NCBI RefSeq assembly: GCF_003688625.1
Contig: NZ_RCWY01000003.1
Span: 927,589-991,588 of the forward strand
Length of the DNA: 64,000 nt
Source: Sphingomonas sp. PP-CE-3A-406
GTDB lineage: Bacteria > Pseudomonadota > Alphaproteobacteria > Sphingomonadales > Sphingomonadaceae
Reading direction: 5' to 3'
The notes beneath the pieces were generated by a model. The model did not search any database and was not told where the DNA came from. It was given only the letters and a program-made list of their open reading frames with translations. Position numbers and translations under genes: made by a program. Below are positions 23,936 to 33,052 of the stretch, piece after piece (position 1 is the stretch's first letter; each line of letters begins with the position of its first letter).

Positions 23936-24619
23936 ATGTTCATGAAGCGCTTCGGCATCATCGGCCTAGCCTTGGGCCTCGGACTCGGCGTCGCAGGCTG
24001 TACCGACGGGTACGGCTATGGCGGCGCGGGCGTTAGTTACGCCAGCGACCCCTATTACGGCGACGGCTATTACGGCGCGGGCTATGGCGGACTCGGCGGC
24101 GGGCTGGGCGGTGGGTATGGCGGCTACGGCCTTGGCGGGCTGAACTCCTACTACGGCTGGAGCGGCGATTATTATTATCCCGGCTCGGGCGTCTACGTCT
24201 ACGATCGCTATCGCCGCCCGCACCGCTGGAACGGCAACCAGCAGCGCTATTGGCAGGGTCGCCAGCAGTATCGCGGCAACGGCTTTGACGGGCGCGGAAA
24301 CTGGGGTGGGTTCGCCAACCGCGGTGACCGCGGCAATCGTGGCCGAGACGGCGACTGGCGCGGTAACCGCCCGGGCAACCCCGGCACGCCTGGTCAGGGC
24401 CAGTTCGGCAAACGCGATCCCGGCCGCGGCTGGGATCGTGGGCGTGGTCCCGATCGCGGCCAATTCGGTCAACCCGGCCAGCAGCCACAAGCGCAAGGCG
24501 GCTTCCGCGGCAATCGCGGCGATGGTGCGTTCCAAGGCAATCGCGGCGGCGGCGGCCAGCGCTTCGGCGGTGGACGGCAGGGCGGCGGTAACCGCGGCGG
24601 CGGTCGTCCGTCGCGATAA
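23936..24619 (+). CDS. Gly/Tyr/Arg-rich lipoprotein
   Basis: This 227-residue protein has a lipoprotein signal (MFMKRFGIIGLALGLGLGVA with lipobox AGC at residue 22). The mature protein has a YGG/GGG-rich first third, a short folded-looking stretch (YYYPGSGVYVYDRYRRPHRW) and a long RGN/GRG/GQ-rich tail like RNA-binding RGG regions. The folded stretch resembles those of small periplasmic proteins such as RcnB-like ones, but this is weak. Low complexity prevents a function call. The ATG at 23936 is preferred because GGGAG lies upstream and the lipobox distance is right. Confidence 0.7.
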   Translation: MFMKRFGIIGLALGLGLGVAGCTDGYGYGGAGVSYASDPYYGDGYYGAGYGGLGGGLGGGYGGYGLGGLNSYYGWSGDYYYPGSGVYVYDRYRRPHRWNGNQQRYWQGRQQYRGNGFDGRGNWGGFANRGDRGNRGRDGDWRGNRPGNPGTPGQGQFGKRDPGRGWDRGRGPDRGQFGQPGQQPQAQGGFRGNRGDGAFQGNRGGGGQRFGGGRQGGGNRGGGRPSR

Positions 24620-24634
24620 CTAGAAAACGTTTGG

Positions 24635-24834
24635 TTCACGCGAAGGCGCAATGGCGCGAAGAGAAGGTTCAGATTTCGCGCAGAGGCGCAGAGAGTTACT
24701 TGGTGCTAGCGCGGCGAGCTTTCGCGATAGCAGCGAAACTCGCCCGAGCCTCTGCCATCCTAAAATCTCTCCGCGCCTCTACGCCTCCGCGCGAACAAAC
24801 CTTCTCTTCGCGACTTTGCGCCTTCGCGTGAATC
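24635..24834. repeat. Long imperfect inverted repeat, family E
   Basis: About 60-base arms (TTCACGCGAAGGCGCAATGG ... and its complement ending TTTGCGCCTTCGCGTGAA) with inner matches (AGAGAAGGTT with AACCTTCTCT) enclose an 80-base centre. No coding sequence is seen. It lies between convergent genes. Confidence 0.75.
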
Positions 24835-24880
24835 AATACTCGATGGCAGCCAGCCGCCCCTCAGGGCCAAAGTTCGCCAA

Positions 24881-25342
24881 TCAATCGGCCCGCGCATCCG
24901 TGGGGCGCGTCGCGACGAGGCCGTTCGAAACGAACGTCATCACCATCACGTCGTCCTGGTTGAACACCCGCATCCGGCTCTTGAAGATCCCCATCTCCGG
25001 CCGACTGGCCGACACCCGCTTCTCGAGGATTTCGGTCTCGCAGCGCAGAGTGTCCCCCGGATATACCGGCTTGATCCACTTCAACTCATCGATCCCCGGC
25101 GACCCGAGCCCCGCCTGCCGGTTTTCCTTCAGATGCGCGACCAGCATCGCCATCGTCATCGCACACGTATGCCAGCCGCTCGCCGACAACCGACCGAAAT
25201 GCGTCTGCGCGGCCGCCTCGTCGGACAGATGAAACGGCTGCGGATCGTATTTCGCGGCGAAGTCCATCACCTCCTCGCGCGTGACCGCGTAGGAACCGAA
25301 CGAAGCAATCCGACCGACCTCGATATCCTCGAAATACTGCAC
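24881..25342 (-). CDS. MaoC-like (R)-hydratase domain protein
   Basis: This 153-residue hot-dog-fold protein has the hydratase signature: EEVMDFAAKYDPQPFHLS with the catalytic Asp and His pair, then ASGWHTCAMTMAML. Family members hydrate enoyl-CoA thioesters, often in fatty-acid or polyhydroxyalkanoate metabolism. Substrate chain length cannot be inferred. It lies 11 nt downstream of the phosphodiesterase gene on the same strand. Confidence 0.88.
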   Translation of the reverse strand: MQYFEDIEVGRIASFGSYAVTREEVMDFAAKYDPQPFHLSDEAAAQTHFGRLSASGWHTCAMTMAMLVAHLKENRQAGLGSPGIDELKWIKPVYPGDTLRCETEILEKRVSASRPEMGIFKSRMRVFNQDDVMVMTFVSNGLVATRPTDARAD

Positions 25343-25353
25343 AACCTCTCCTC

Positions 25354-26667
25354 TTATCGTTGCAGCACCTTCTGGAAGGGTGCGTCGGTGCCGTCCAGCC
25401 CCGCCTCGGCCGGCAACCCGATCAGATCGCGCAGCAAAGGCTCGATCGCAACGTTGTCGAAGCTCGCAATCGTCTTGCCCGCCACGAACGCCGGCCCATT
25501 GGCGATGAACAGCGCGCGCATTTCCGGAGCCATGTTGTCATAACCGTGCATCCCGCCGACCGAAGCCTTGGTCGGTGCGCTCGGATCGACCCGCCAGCCG
25601 ACATCGGCAAGGCACAGATAGCTCGGCACGCGCGGGTTGCGTCCATAATGGAATCGTGCCGGGATCTCCCCCTTGCGCCAGCATTGCAGATGATCGTGGC
25701 GGGTCAGCAACCGCGCCTCCAGTGCCGCCTCATGCCCCGGCACCGCGAACAGAGTCGCGTACGGCCCCGTCTCGACGGTACGATAGTCCGCCTTGTCCGC
25801 GATCGCGTCGAGCGCCACGACGCGCGTGCTGCTCGTCGCCGCCATGCCGTGATCGGCGACGATCACCAGGTTCGCCCGCTGCCCCAGCGCGGCCAGCCCA
25901 TCGACGAGCGCGCCAATGCTCGCATCGACATCCGCCACCGCCTGAGTCACCCCAGCGCTCTCCGGCCCACCCGCATGACCCGCGCTGTCGACCGTATCGA
26001 AATACAGCGTCACCAGCTTAGGCCGGATCGCGGCCGGCCGCCGCATCCAGTCGAGCACCGCGTTGAACCGCTGCGTTCCCGACACCTGCTGGTTGAACTG
26101 CTGCCAGTCCTCCGGCTGCGTCCCCCCCTCGATCGCCCCATGGCTGTCGGGTTTCACCTTGCCGCCCACCGCCACGTTCGCGCCCGGCCAGAACATCGTC
26201 GCCGTCCGGATCCCGGCCTTCTCTGCATCGACCCAGATCGGCGAACTCTCGCTCCACCAGAACGGATCGTCGGTCGCCATCGTGAACGTCTCGCCCGGCC
26301 GCGCGGGATCCTCCATCTTGTTGCCGACGATTCCGCTGCGATCGGGCCGAAGCCCCGTCACCAGCGTCCAGTGATTGGGAAAGGTGATGCTCGGAAACGA
26401 CGGCCGCATGCTCGCGAACACGCCGCCCGCGCGCAGGCGGTTGAGGTTCGGCGTCACCCCCCGGTCGAGATAATCCGGCCGGAAGCCATCGATCGACACG
26501 AGAATCGTGACCGGCGCCCGAGTCTCGTCCGGCATCGCAGCCGCCGCCATCGTGGTCGGAGCAGGCGCAGTAATCGGCGCAAGGGCAGGGGGCGTATACG
26601 GATACGCACACCCGGCGAGCGTCAGCCCGAGTGCAGAACCGAGGAGAGCCAGCGCGTTCTTGATCAT
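25354..26667 (-). CDS. Exported nucleotide pyrophosphatase/phosphodiesterase (alkaline-phosphatase superfamily lipoprotein)
   Basis: This 437-residue protein has a lipoprotein signal (LGSALGLTLAGC, cysteine near residue 20). The catalytic domain has the NPP layout: ILVSIDGFRPDYLDRG (first metal ligand Asp), the nucleophile Thr in SITFPNHWTLVTGL, FDTVDSAGHAGG, VIVADHGMA and GGMHGYDN with metal-binding His. It should hydrolyse phosphodiester or pyrophosphate bonds of nucleotides or lipid head groups in the periplasm. The substrate is unknown. Confidence 0.9.
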   Translation of the reverse strand: MIKNALALLGSALGLTLAGCAYPYTPPALAPITAPAPTTMAAAAMPDETRAPVTILVSIDGFRPDYLDRGVTPNLNRLRAGGVFASMRPSFPSITFPNHWTLVTGLRPDRSGIVGNKMEDPARPGETFTMATDDPFWWSESSPIWVDAEKAGIRTATMFWPGANVAVGGKVKPDSHGAIEGGTQPEDWQQFNQQVSGTQRFNAVLDWMRRPAAIRPKLVTLYFDTVDSAGHAGGPESAGVTQAVADVDASIGALVDGLAALGQRANLVIVADHGMAATSSTRVVALDAIADKADYRTVETGPYATLFAVPGHEAALEARLLTRHDHLQCWRKGEIPARFHYGRNPRVPSYLCLADVGWRVDPSAPTKASVGGMHGYDNMAPEMRALFIANGPAFVAGKTIASFDNVAIEPLLRDLIGLPAEAGLDGTDAPFQKVLQR

Positions 26668-26770
26668 AACCGTTCGTCCCGAGCAGGTGCCGACGTCGCG
26701 CGATCCCTACTCGGCACGAATGGCGAGCGAAAGCGATCCGTTCGCGCAGTATATCTGGCCGCCCAAAGGG

Positions 26771-26876
26771 CACCACCCCGGCGAAGGCCGGGGCCCAGTT
26801 GGGGGCGGGTGCTGATAGGCGTTGCACGTCGTTACTGCCGCCTACCCAACTGGACCCCGGCCTTCGCCGGGGGGGA
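26771..26876. repeat. Palindromic intergenic repeat, family A copy 3
   Basis: Same arms as the copies at 1794 and 5046 (CACCACCCCGGCGAAGGCCG); the centre matches them in reverse orientation (GTTACTGCCGCC against GGCAATAAC). It lies 3' of the Met/His-rich barrel gene and upstream of the phosphodiesterase gene. Confidence 0.78.
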
Positions 26877-26902
26877 GCTGATCACCCCCAATTGCTACCG
26901 GC

Positions 26903-28537
26903 CTACAACCCCGCCGCCAGCTTACTGAACAACGTCCAGCTCACCGGCGTCTTCCCATACGCCGCCTCCAGCGCCGCCGGCTTGGCATACGCCGCCACCG
27001 TCCCGCCGAGCGCCAACCCAAGCGGCCCGACGATCGGCACCCGGTACGCATACCCGACCTCCGCCTTCGTCACCCGGAACTTGGTATCGTGCAGCGGATC
27101 GCCCTCGTCGGGAAACAGCTCGTCGTTCGCCACGTTCTCGAGCCTGCCGAACACGGCATGCCGCGGCGTCAGCTCGTACGTCGCCTCCGCCAGGAACGCG
27201 CTCAGCTTCTCCCCCGGCATGCGGTCCTTGAGGCTGTACGCAAACGTCGTCGCCAGCCCGCCCCGCGCATATTGCACGCTGGCGGTCGAGCGGTTCTCGT
27301 CCTCCCCCGGATGCTGTGCCTCGGGCTCCTTCAGCCGCCCATGGCTCACCTGCACCGCCCAGAACGGCGACGGCGTCCACGTCCCGCGCACGCTCCACGA
27401 ATCGAGTCGCGGCGTCTCGATATTCCAGCGATGCTCGTCCGGCTCGCGCCCCTTGAACGCCGACGCCTCCAGCTGGAACGAAGGCGTCGCATACCCCGCC
27501 GTCACCACGCCGTAGGTGATGTGCGTCGAGTCGAACCAGTGATGCGTGATCGGCGACATCGACTGATACCGCGCCGACCCGCGGTGCATGAACGCGCTCG
27601 GCCCCAGCGCCGGCTCACCGACCGGCCCGCCATACAGGAAGATGCTCGCACCGTTCCCCAGCCGGTAATCGACCTTCGTGGCAAGCTCCATGAACAGATC
27701 GTGCGGATGCTGGCGGTCGACCAGCGGCCGGTCGTTCGCCAGCTCACCCGTCGCGAACAGATTGGTGTAGCCCCGCGCGCCCATCAACGGCTCAAGGCTG
27801 TTCATCGTCCGCAACTGGATATGAAACCGGTCGCCCAGGTCGCGATCCGCCATCAGCATCGCCATCGACTCGACGAACGCCTCGCTCTTGCTGCGCGGCC
27901 CCCCCTGGTCGGTCGCGACGCCCCACGCATAGCCATGCGCCATCAGCATCCACTCGCCCGCCTGGACCATATACCCGCGCATCGGCCCCTCGGCCGCCGG
28001 CAGCCGCGACGTCCCGCTACCCTGGCTGTAGAAGCCCGCCGACGTCCCCATCGCCATCCCCGCCATCGCCGACCCCGCCGGCATCTTCGCCAACGCCGCA
28101 TCGGACGCCGAACGGTAGGCGGGATCGGTGATCATAGCGTGCCCCATCGCAGCATGGTTCGCGCCATGGTTCATCGCGCCATGATTCATCTGGGCATCAT
28201 CCATGGCCGCCTGGCCCATCGAAGCGTCAGGCATCGGCCCCTGGTCCGTCGGCATCGTGGACATGGCCGGCGTCGCGCCCGGTGCCGATGCGGCCTGTTG
28301 GTCGACCGCTCCATGCTCTTCGAAGGTGTGTGCGTGAGTTGCCGGCGTCGGCTTGGCAGCCGTGGACTTCGTCCTAGGCCGAGCGCGCGTCGTCGTCTTG
28401 GTCTTGCTGGGCCGCACGCGCGCATCCGGCGTGGTCATAGGCATCGGCATGGTCATGCCTGCACCATGTTGCGCAGCCGCGGCATGGGGCAGGCACAGCG
28501 CCGCGGCACTCGCCGCGAGCAGCATCGATCGTGTCAT
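26903..28537 (-). CDS. Met/His-rich outer-membrane beta-barrel protein, possibly copper-related
   Basis: The 544-residue precursor has a signal peptide (MTRSMLLAASAAALCLPHAA). The next 140 residues are low-complexity: a Lys/Thr/Arg-rich stretch (RPSKTKTTTRARPRTKS) then Met/His motifs (MNHGAMNHG, HAAMGHAM). The C-terminal 350 residues show barrel-like alternating strands (FHIQLRTMN, VDYRLGNGASIFLYGG). The N-terminal MxHG-type repeats resemble metal-binding regions of CopB/PcoB proteins. The neighbour upstream in the same direction encodes a small CxxC protein often seen with copper genes. The barrel itself I do not recognise by family name. Confidence 0.7.
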   Translation of the reverse strand: MTRSMLLAASAAALCLPHAAAAQHGAGMTMPMPMTTPDARVRPSKTKTTTRARPRTKSTAAKPTPATHAHTFEEHGAVDQQAASAPGATPAMSTMPTDQGPMPDASMGQAAMDDAQMNHGAMNHGANHAAMGHAMITDPAYRSASDAALAKMPAGSAMAGMAMGTSAGFYSQGSGTSRLPAAEGPMRGYMVQAGEWMLMAHGYAWGVATDQGGPRSKSEAFVESMAMLMADRDLGDRFHIQLRTMNSLEPLMGARGYTNLFATGELANDRPLVDRQHPHDLFMELATKVDYRLGNGASIFLYGGPVGEPALGPSAFMHRGSARYQSMSPITHHWFDSTHITYGVVTAGYATPSFQLEASAFKGREPDEHRWNIETPRLDSWSVRGTWTPSPFWAVQVSHGRLKEPEAQHPGEDENRSTASVQYARGGLATTFAYSLKDRMPGEKLSAFLAEATYELTPRHAVFGRLENVANDELFPDEGDPLHDTKFRVTKAEVGYAYRVPIVGPLGLALGGTVAAYAKPAALEAAYGKTPVSWTLFSKLAAGL

Positions 28538-28589
28538 CGTCTGAAATCCCGATAAAGCATGAAGGCCAGGGTGCGGATGCACCCGACGA

Positions 28590-28916
28590 TCATGCGGTTC
28601 GGGGTGGTGGCAGCGCTGGGGCGGCGGTCATGCCGATGTCGAATACGGCGGCTCGCTCGACCGGTACGGCGGCCGCGGCCGGCGGGACGTGATCGATCTG
28701 CGCTGCGGTCCAAGCCGAAGGTGGAATGCAGCCGATGCAGCCGTGCGGCGCGACCGCTTTGTGATCGGCCTCTTGCCCCATCCCGTCCGCGGGCGCGCCT
28801 GCCATCGCCGGCATAGCATGCGGAGCCGCCGTCGACCTGCCATGACACGCCGCGGGCGCTGCGGCGGGAAGCGCGAACGCGGCAAACAGAAGCACCAGGA
28901 AAAACCGCATCAGCAT
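28590..28916 (-). CDS. Small exported DUF2946-like protein
   Basis: This 108-residue protein has an N-terminal signal/anchor segment (MRFFLVLLFAAFALPAAAPA) and a Met/His-containing mature part with an HGCIGCIPP motif. DUF2946-type proteins with this CxxC pattern commonly lie near copper-resistance genes, which suits the Met/His-rich barrel protein downstream. The ATG at 28916 or the one two codons later could be used; neither has a strong ribosome-binding site. Function unproven. Confidence 0.65.
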   Translation of the reverse strand: MLMRFFLVLLFAAFALPAAAPAACHGRSTAAPHAMPAMAGAPADGMGQEADHKAVAPHGCIGCIPPSAWTAAQIDHVPPAAAAVPVERAAVFDIGMTAAPALPPPRTA

Positions 28917-29185
28917 ATGATCCGGGTAAGGACGCACCGGCGCGCGATCAACCCCGTTGCACGGTGGCGTGTCCGATCCGGCCGTGATTGGCTTGCCACC
29001 GTTTTCAGCAGCCGCGACAGCGTCGGTATCATGATCGTGTCATCCGAATGCCGTACGCACCTCCTGGCCTGTGCTGGCTTGCATGCCTGCATTCATCCGA
29101 AATATCCGCTAATCGGCCGGATACACGGGCCCGCCGGACTGCGCGGACTTGAACGCGGTACAGCGTATGCGGCAGGAGTAATGGC

Positions 29186-30598
29186 ATGACTCGTCCTCTC
29201 GAACTTCATCCCGACCGGTTGTTCCCCGCCGATCCTGCCACCCGCGACATCGCCCGCGCGCTGTACGCGGAGATTGCCGACCTGCCGATCGTCAGCCCGC
29301 ACGGCCATACCGATCCGACGTGGTTCGCGGACAACCGCAACTGGACCGACGCGACGTCGCTGCTGCTCGCGCCCGATCATTACCTGTTCCGGATGCTCTA
29401 CAGCCAGGGCGTCGATCTCGATGCGCTGATGATCCCGCGCAAGGATGGCAAGGCGACCGCCGATCCGCGATCGGCATGGCGGACGCTCGCCGCGCATTAC
29501 CCGCTGTTCCGCGGTACGCCGTCGCGGATGTGGCTCGATCATGTGTTCGCCGAGGTGTTCGGGTTCGACGTCGCGTTCGAGCCGGCCACCGCGGACCTGT
29601 ATTTCGACACGATCGGCGAGAAGCTCGCGACCGACGCGTTCCGCCCGCGCGCGCTGTTCGACCGCTTCCGGATCGATTTCCTCGCCACCACCGAAGGCGC
29701 GCACGACAGCCTCGACGCGCACCACCGCATCCAGGCAAGCGACTGGAATGGCCGGGTCGTCACGACCTATCGCCCGGACGGCGTGATCGATGTCGAGCAC
29801 GAACAGTTCGCCGGCGCGCTGCGACGCTTCGGCGAAATCACCGGCGAGGACGTGTATGACTGGCAGGGCTATCTCGCCGCACACCGCAAACGTCGCGCCG
29901 ATTTCCGCGCGGCTGGTGCGACCGCGACCGATCACGGCCACCCGACCGCCGCGACCGCGAACCTCTCGACGCCCGAGTGCGAGGCCTTGTTCGCGCGCAT
30001 AACCGGCAACGCCTGGACCGCTGCCGACGCCGAGCTCTTCCGCGCGCAGATGCTCACCGAAATGGCGGCGATGAGCATCGAGGACGGCATGGTCATGCAG
30101 ATCCATCCCGGCTCGGTCCGCAACCACAATGCCGGGCTGTTCGTGAGCCACGGCCGCGACAAGGGCGCGGATATCCCCGGGCGCACCGATTACGTCCACG
30201 CGCTGAAGCCGCTGCTCGACCGGTTCGGCACCTCGACCGAGTTGTCGATCATCCTCTTCACGCTCGACGAGAGCGTCTACGCGCGGGAACTGGCGCCGCT
30301 CGCGGGCCATTATCCGTGCCTGAAGCTTGGGCCGAGCTGGTGGTTCCACGACAGTCCGGAGGGGATGCGGCGGTTCCGCGAGATGACCACCGAGACCGCG
30401 GGCTTCTACAACACCGTCGGCTTCAACGACGATACGCGCGCGTTTCTCTCGATCCCGGCGCGGCACGATGTCGCGCGGCGGGTCGATTGCGGCTTCCTCG
30501 CGCGGCTGGTCGCCGAGCACCGTCTGGAGGATTGGGAGGCGGCCGAACTCGCGCACCAGTTGACCAGCGACCTCGTGCGCAAGGCGTACCGGCTGTGA
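29186..30598 (+). CDS. uxaC: Glucuronate isomerase
   Basis: This 470-residue enzyme isomerises D-glucuronate to D-fructuronate (and galacturonate to tagaturonate). It matches UxaC from end to end: the metal-binding HGHTDP near residue 38, DHYLFRMLYSQG, and the C-terminal GFNDDTRAFLSIPARHDVARR. GGAG lies upstream of the ATG at 29186. Its stop is overlapped by the GTG start of the next gene. It is the first step of the glucuronate branch encoded here. Confidence 0.95.
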   Translation: MTRPLELHPDRLFPADPATRDIARALYAEIADLPIVSPHGHTDPTWFADNRNWTDATSLLLAPDHYLFRMLYSQGVDLDALMIPRKDGKATADPRSAWRTLAAHYPLFRGTPSRMWLDHVFAEVFGFDVAFEPATADLYFDTIGEKLATDAFRPRALFDRFRIDFLATTEGAHDSLDAHHRIQASDWNGRVVTTYRPDGVIDVEHEQFAGALRRFGEITGEDVYDWQGYLAAHRKRRADFRAAGATATDHGHPTAATANLSTPECEALFARITGNAWTAADAELFRAQMLTEMAAMSIEDGMVMQIHPGSVRNHNAGLFVSHGRDKGADIPGRTDYVHALKPLLDRFGTSTELSIILFTLDESVYARELAPLAGHYPCLKLGPSWWFHDSPEGMRRFREMTTETAGFYNTVGFNDDTRAFLSIPARHDVARRVDCGFLARLVAEHRLEDWEAAELAHQLTSDLVRKAYRL

Positions 30599-32049
30599 GG
30601 TTGTCCCGAGCCACCCTGCCAGCGCTCTCGAAGAACGTAGCGCAGCCCGCGTCGTCGGATGCGCCCGTACGACGGATCGTCCATCTCGGGATCGGCGCGT
30701 TCCACCGTGCGCACCAGGCGGTCTACACGCAGGATGCTATGACGCCCGACGATGGCTGGCGGATCACCGGCGTATCGCTGCGCTCAGCCCAGGTCCGCGA
30801 TACGCTCGCGCCGCAGGACGGTCTGTACACCGTGACCGAGCGAGCGAACGGTGCGACCTCGACCCGGCTGATCACCGCGATCGACACCGTGCTGGTCGCC
30901 GCCGAGGATCCGCAAGCGGTGATCGCCGCGCTGGCCGATGCAGCTACGCGTGTCGTCACGCTGACCGTTACCGAGAAGGGCTATTACCGGCACCCGGCAA
31001 GTGGCGCGCTGCTGACCGACGATCCCGCGATCGCCAACGATCTCGGCGGCGGCGTGCCACGGACGATCTTCGGCTATCTCGCAGCGGCGCTGGAGCTGCG
31101 GCGCAGCACGGGGGCAGGGGGGCTGACGCTCGTCTCGTGCGACAATCTGTCGGGCAACGGCGCGCTGTTGATGAGCCTGCTGACCGCGTTCGTCGACCAC
31201 CGCGATCCCGATCTAGGCGCGTGGGTCCGCGCGCATGTCGCCGCCCCCGATACGATGATCGACCGGATCGTGCCGGCGTCGACTCCAGCTGAGCGCGCGA
31301 GCGTGGCGAAGGCGATCGGCGTCGACGACGCCGCAGCGATCGTCACCGAGCCGTTCCGCCAATGGGTGATCGAGGACCGCTTCGCCGGCCCGCGCCCGGC
31401 CTGGGAGACCGCAGGCGCGCAGATCGTCGACGACGTCGCGCCGTTCGAACTCGCCAAGCTGCGGCTGTTGAACGCGAGCCATTCGACGCTCGCCTATGTC
31501 GGGCTCCAGCTCGGCCACGGCTTCGTCCACGAGGCGATCGCCGATCCGGTGCTGCGCGCGTTCGTCGTCGCGCAGATGCGGGAGGAGGCGGTGCCGAGCC
31601 TGACCGCCGCGGCGGGGCTCGACCCCGACGCGTATATCGACGCGATTCTTGATCGTTTCGCCAACGCCGATCTGCATCACCGGCTCGATCAGATCGCGAT
31701 GGATGGATCGCAGAAGCTGCCGCAACGCTGGATCGCGACCGTGACCGATCGTCTGGCACTAGGGTTGGACAGCCCGCGGCACAGCCTGAGCCTGGCCGCG
31801 TGGATCGCCTACACCGCCGACGCCCCGCGCATCTCGGACGATCCGCTGCGCGATCGTTTCGCCACGATCTGGGCAGAGTCCGCAGACGATCCGCGCCAGG
31901 TCGTCGCGCGCTTCGTCACCGAGCTCGGCATATTCCCCGCACAGTTCGACGACGCGATCGTCGATTCGCTCGCCCAGTCCGTTGCGACATGGCGTGCGGA
32001 AGGTCCACGGGCCGCGCTGCTAGCAGCGGTAGGGGAGTTCGACGCATGA
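30595..32049 (+). CDS. Mannitol dehydrogenase-family oxidoreductase, probable fructuronate reductase
   Basis: This 484-residue protein has the family NAD-binding start (RIVHLGIGAFHRAHQAVYTQ), VSCDNLSGNGALL, and the catalytic-domain KLRLLNASHSTLAYVG with the active-site Lys and Asn-His. The position between uxaC and kdgK makes UxuB-type fructuronate-to-mannonate reduction most likely, although mannitol or arabinitol oxidation is carried out by close relatives. The GTG at 30595 overlaps the uxaC stop; a TTG two codons later is an alternative. No mannonate dehydratase is in the window. Confidence 0.88.
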   Translation: MRLSRATLPALSKNVAQPASSDAPVRRIVHLGIGAFHRAHQAVYTQDAMTPDDGWRITGVSLRSAQVRDTLAPQDGLYTVTERANGATSTRLITAIDTVLVAAEDPQAVIAALADAATRVVTLTVTEKGYYRHPASGALLTDDPAIANDLGGGVPRTIFGYLAAALELRRSTGAGGLTLVSCDNLSGNGALLMSLLTAFVDHRDPDLGAWVRAHVAAPDTMIDRIVPASTPAERASVAKAIGVDDAAAIVTEPFRQWVIEDRFAGPRPAWETAGAQIVDDVAPFELAKLRLLNASHSTLAYVGLQLGHGFVHEAIADPVLRAFVVAQMREEAVPSLTAAAGLDPDAYIDAILDRFANADLHHRLDQIAMDGSQKLPQRWIATVTDRLALGLDSPRHSLSLAAWIAYTADAPRISDDPLRDRFATIWAESADDPRQVVARFVTELGIFPAQFDDAIVDSLAQSVATWRAEGPRAALLAAVGEFDA

Positions 32050-33050
32050 CCGGCACGGTGCTCTGTTTCGGCGAGATGCTGTTGCGCCTCGCCGCACCCG
32101 ATCGCGGGCATCTGTTCCAGGAGGCCCGGCTCGACGCGCATTTCGGCGGCGCAGAGGCCAACGTCGCGGTCGCGCTCGCCAGGCTCGGCGAACCCGCCGC
32201 GGTGATCACGACTTTGCCACACGGATCGCTCGGAGACGCTGCGCTCGAATCGGTCCGCGCCGCCGGTGTGAATGTCTCGCGCGTACAGCGCACCGACGGT
32301 CGGCTCGGCCTGTATTTCCTGTCGCCGCCGAGCGGTCCGCGCGGCGCGCACATCGTCTACGACCGCCTCGACAGCAGTTTCGCGGTGACGCCGTCCGACG
32401 CCTACGACTGGCCCGCGATGCTGGACGGCGTGGCTTGGCTCCACCTGTCGGGGATCATCCCCGCGATCGCCCCCGAAGCGGCACGGCTGTCGCTCGACGC
32501 GATCGCCGCGGCGAAGGCAGCGGGCGTGCAAGTCTCGTTCGACGGCAATTTCCGTGCGAGCATGTGGGCGCGCTGGTGCGTCGATCCGCAGCAGATCCTG
32601 CTCGACCACGTCGTCGGCGCGGACCTGCTGTTCGGCAGTCACCGCGACATCTCGCTGTTGCTCGGCGAGGACTTCGCCGGCGACACGCCAGCCGCCCGGC
32701 GGCGCGCCTGCGAGGCGGCGTTCGCGCGGTTCCCGAGCCTGACCTGCATCGCTTCGACCGCGCGCCGGGTTATCGATGCCGACACGCACGAACTGTCCGC
32801 GCGAGTCGATCGTCGCGACGTCGCGTTCGAGACCGAGACGATCCTCGTCACCCAGATCGTCGACCGGATCGGCACCGGCGACGCGTTCGCCGCCGGCGTG
32901 CTGTCGCGCCTCGACGAGGGTTGCGAAGCCGCTGCCCGCTGTGGCCTGGCGATGGCGGCGTTGAAGCACGCAACCGCCGGCGATCACAGCCGGACGACGC
33001 CCGCCGATCTCGCCGCCTTCACCGGAGCGCCCGCCGACGTTCGACGCTGA
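32046..33050 (+). CDS. kdgK: 2-keto-3-deoxygluconate kinase (PfkB family)
   Basis: This 334-residue PfkB-type sugar kinase has the family start (TVLCFGEMLLRLAAP), the GGAEANVAVALARLG substrate-binding region and the catalytic RIGTGDAFAAGVLSRL with the base Asp. The substrate call rests on operon context with uxaC and the fructuronate reductase, plus general similarity to KdgK. The start overlaps the preceding stop by four bases. Convergent to the 2-hydroxyacid dehydrogenase gene with only 2 bp between the stops. Confidence 0.87.
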   Translation: MTGTVLCFGEMLLRLAAPDRGHLFQEARLDAHFGGAEANVAVALARLGEPAAVITTLPHGSLGDAALESVRAAGVNVSRVQRTDGRLGLYFLSPPSGPRGAHIVYDRLDSSFAVTPSDAYDWPAMLDGVAWLHLSGIIPAIAPEAARLSLDAIAAAKAAGVQVSFDGNFRASMWARWCVDPQQILLDHVVGADLLFGSHRDISLLLGEDFAGDTPAARRRACEAAFARFPSLTCIASTARRVIDADTHELSARVDRRDVAFETETILVTQIVDRIGTGDAFAAGVLSRLDEGCEAAARCGLAMAALKHATAGDHSRTTPADLAAFTGAPADVRR

Positions 33051-33052
33051 CC

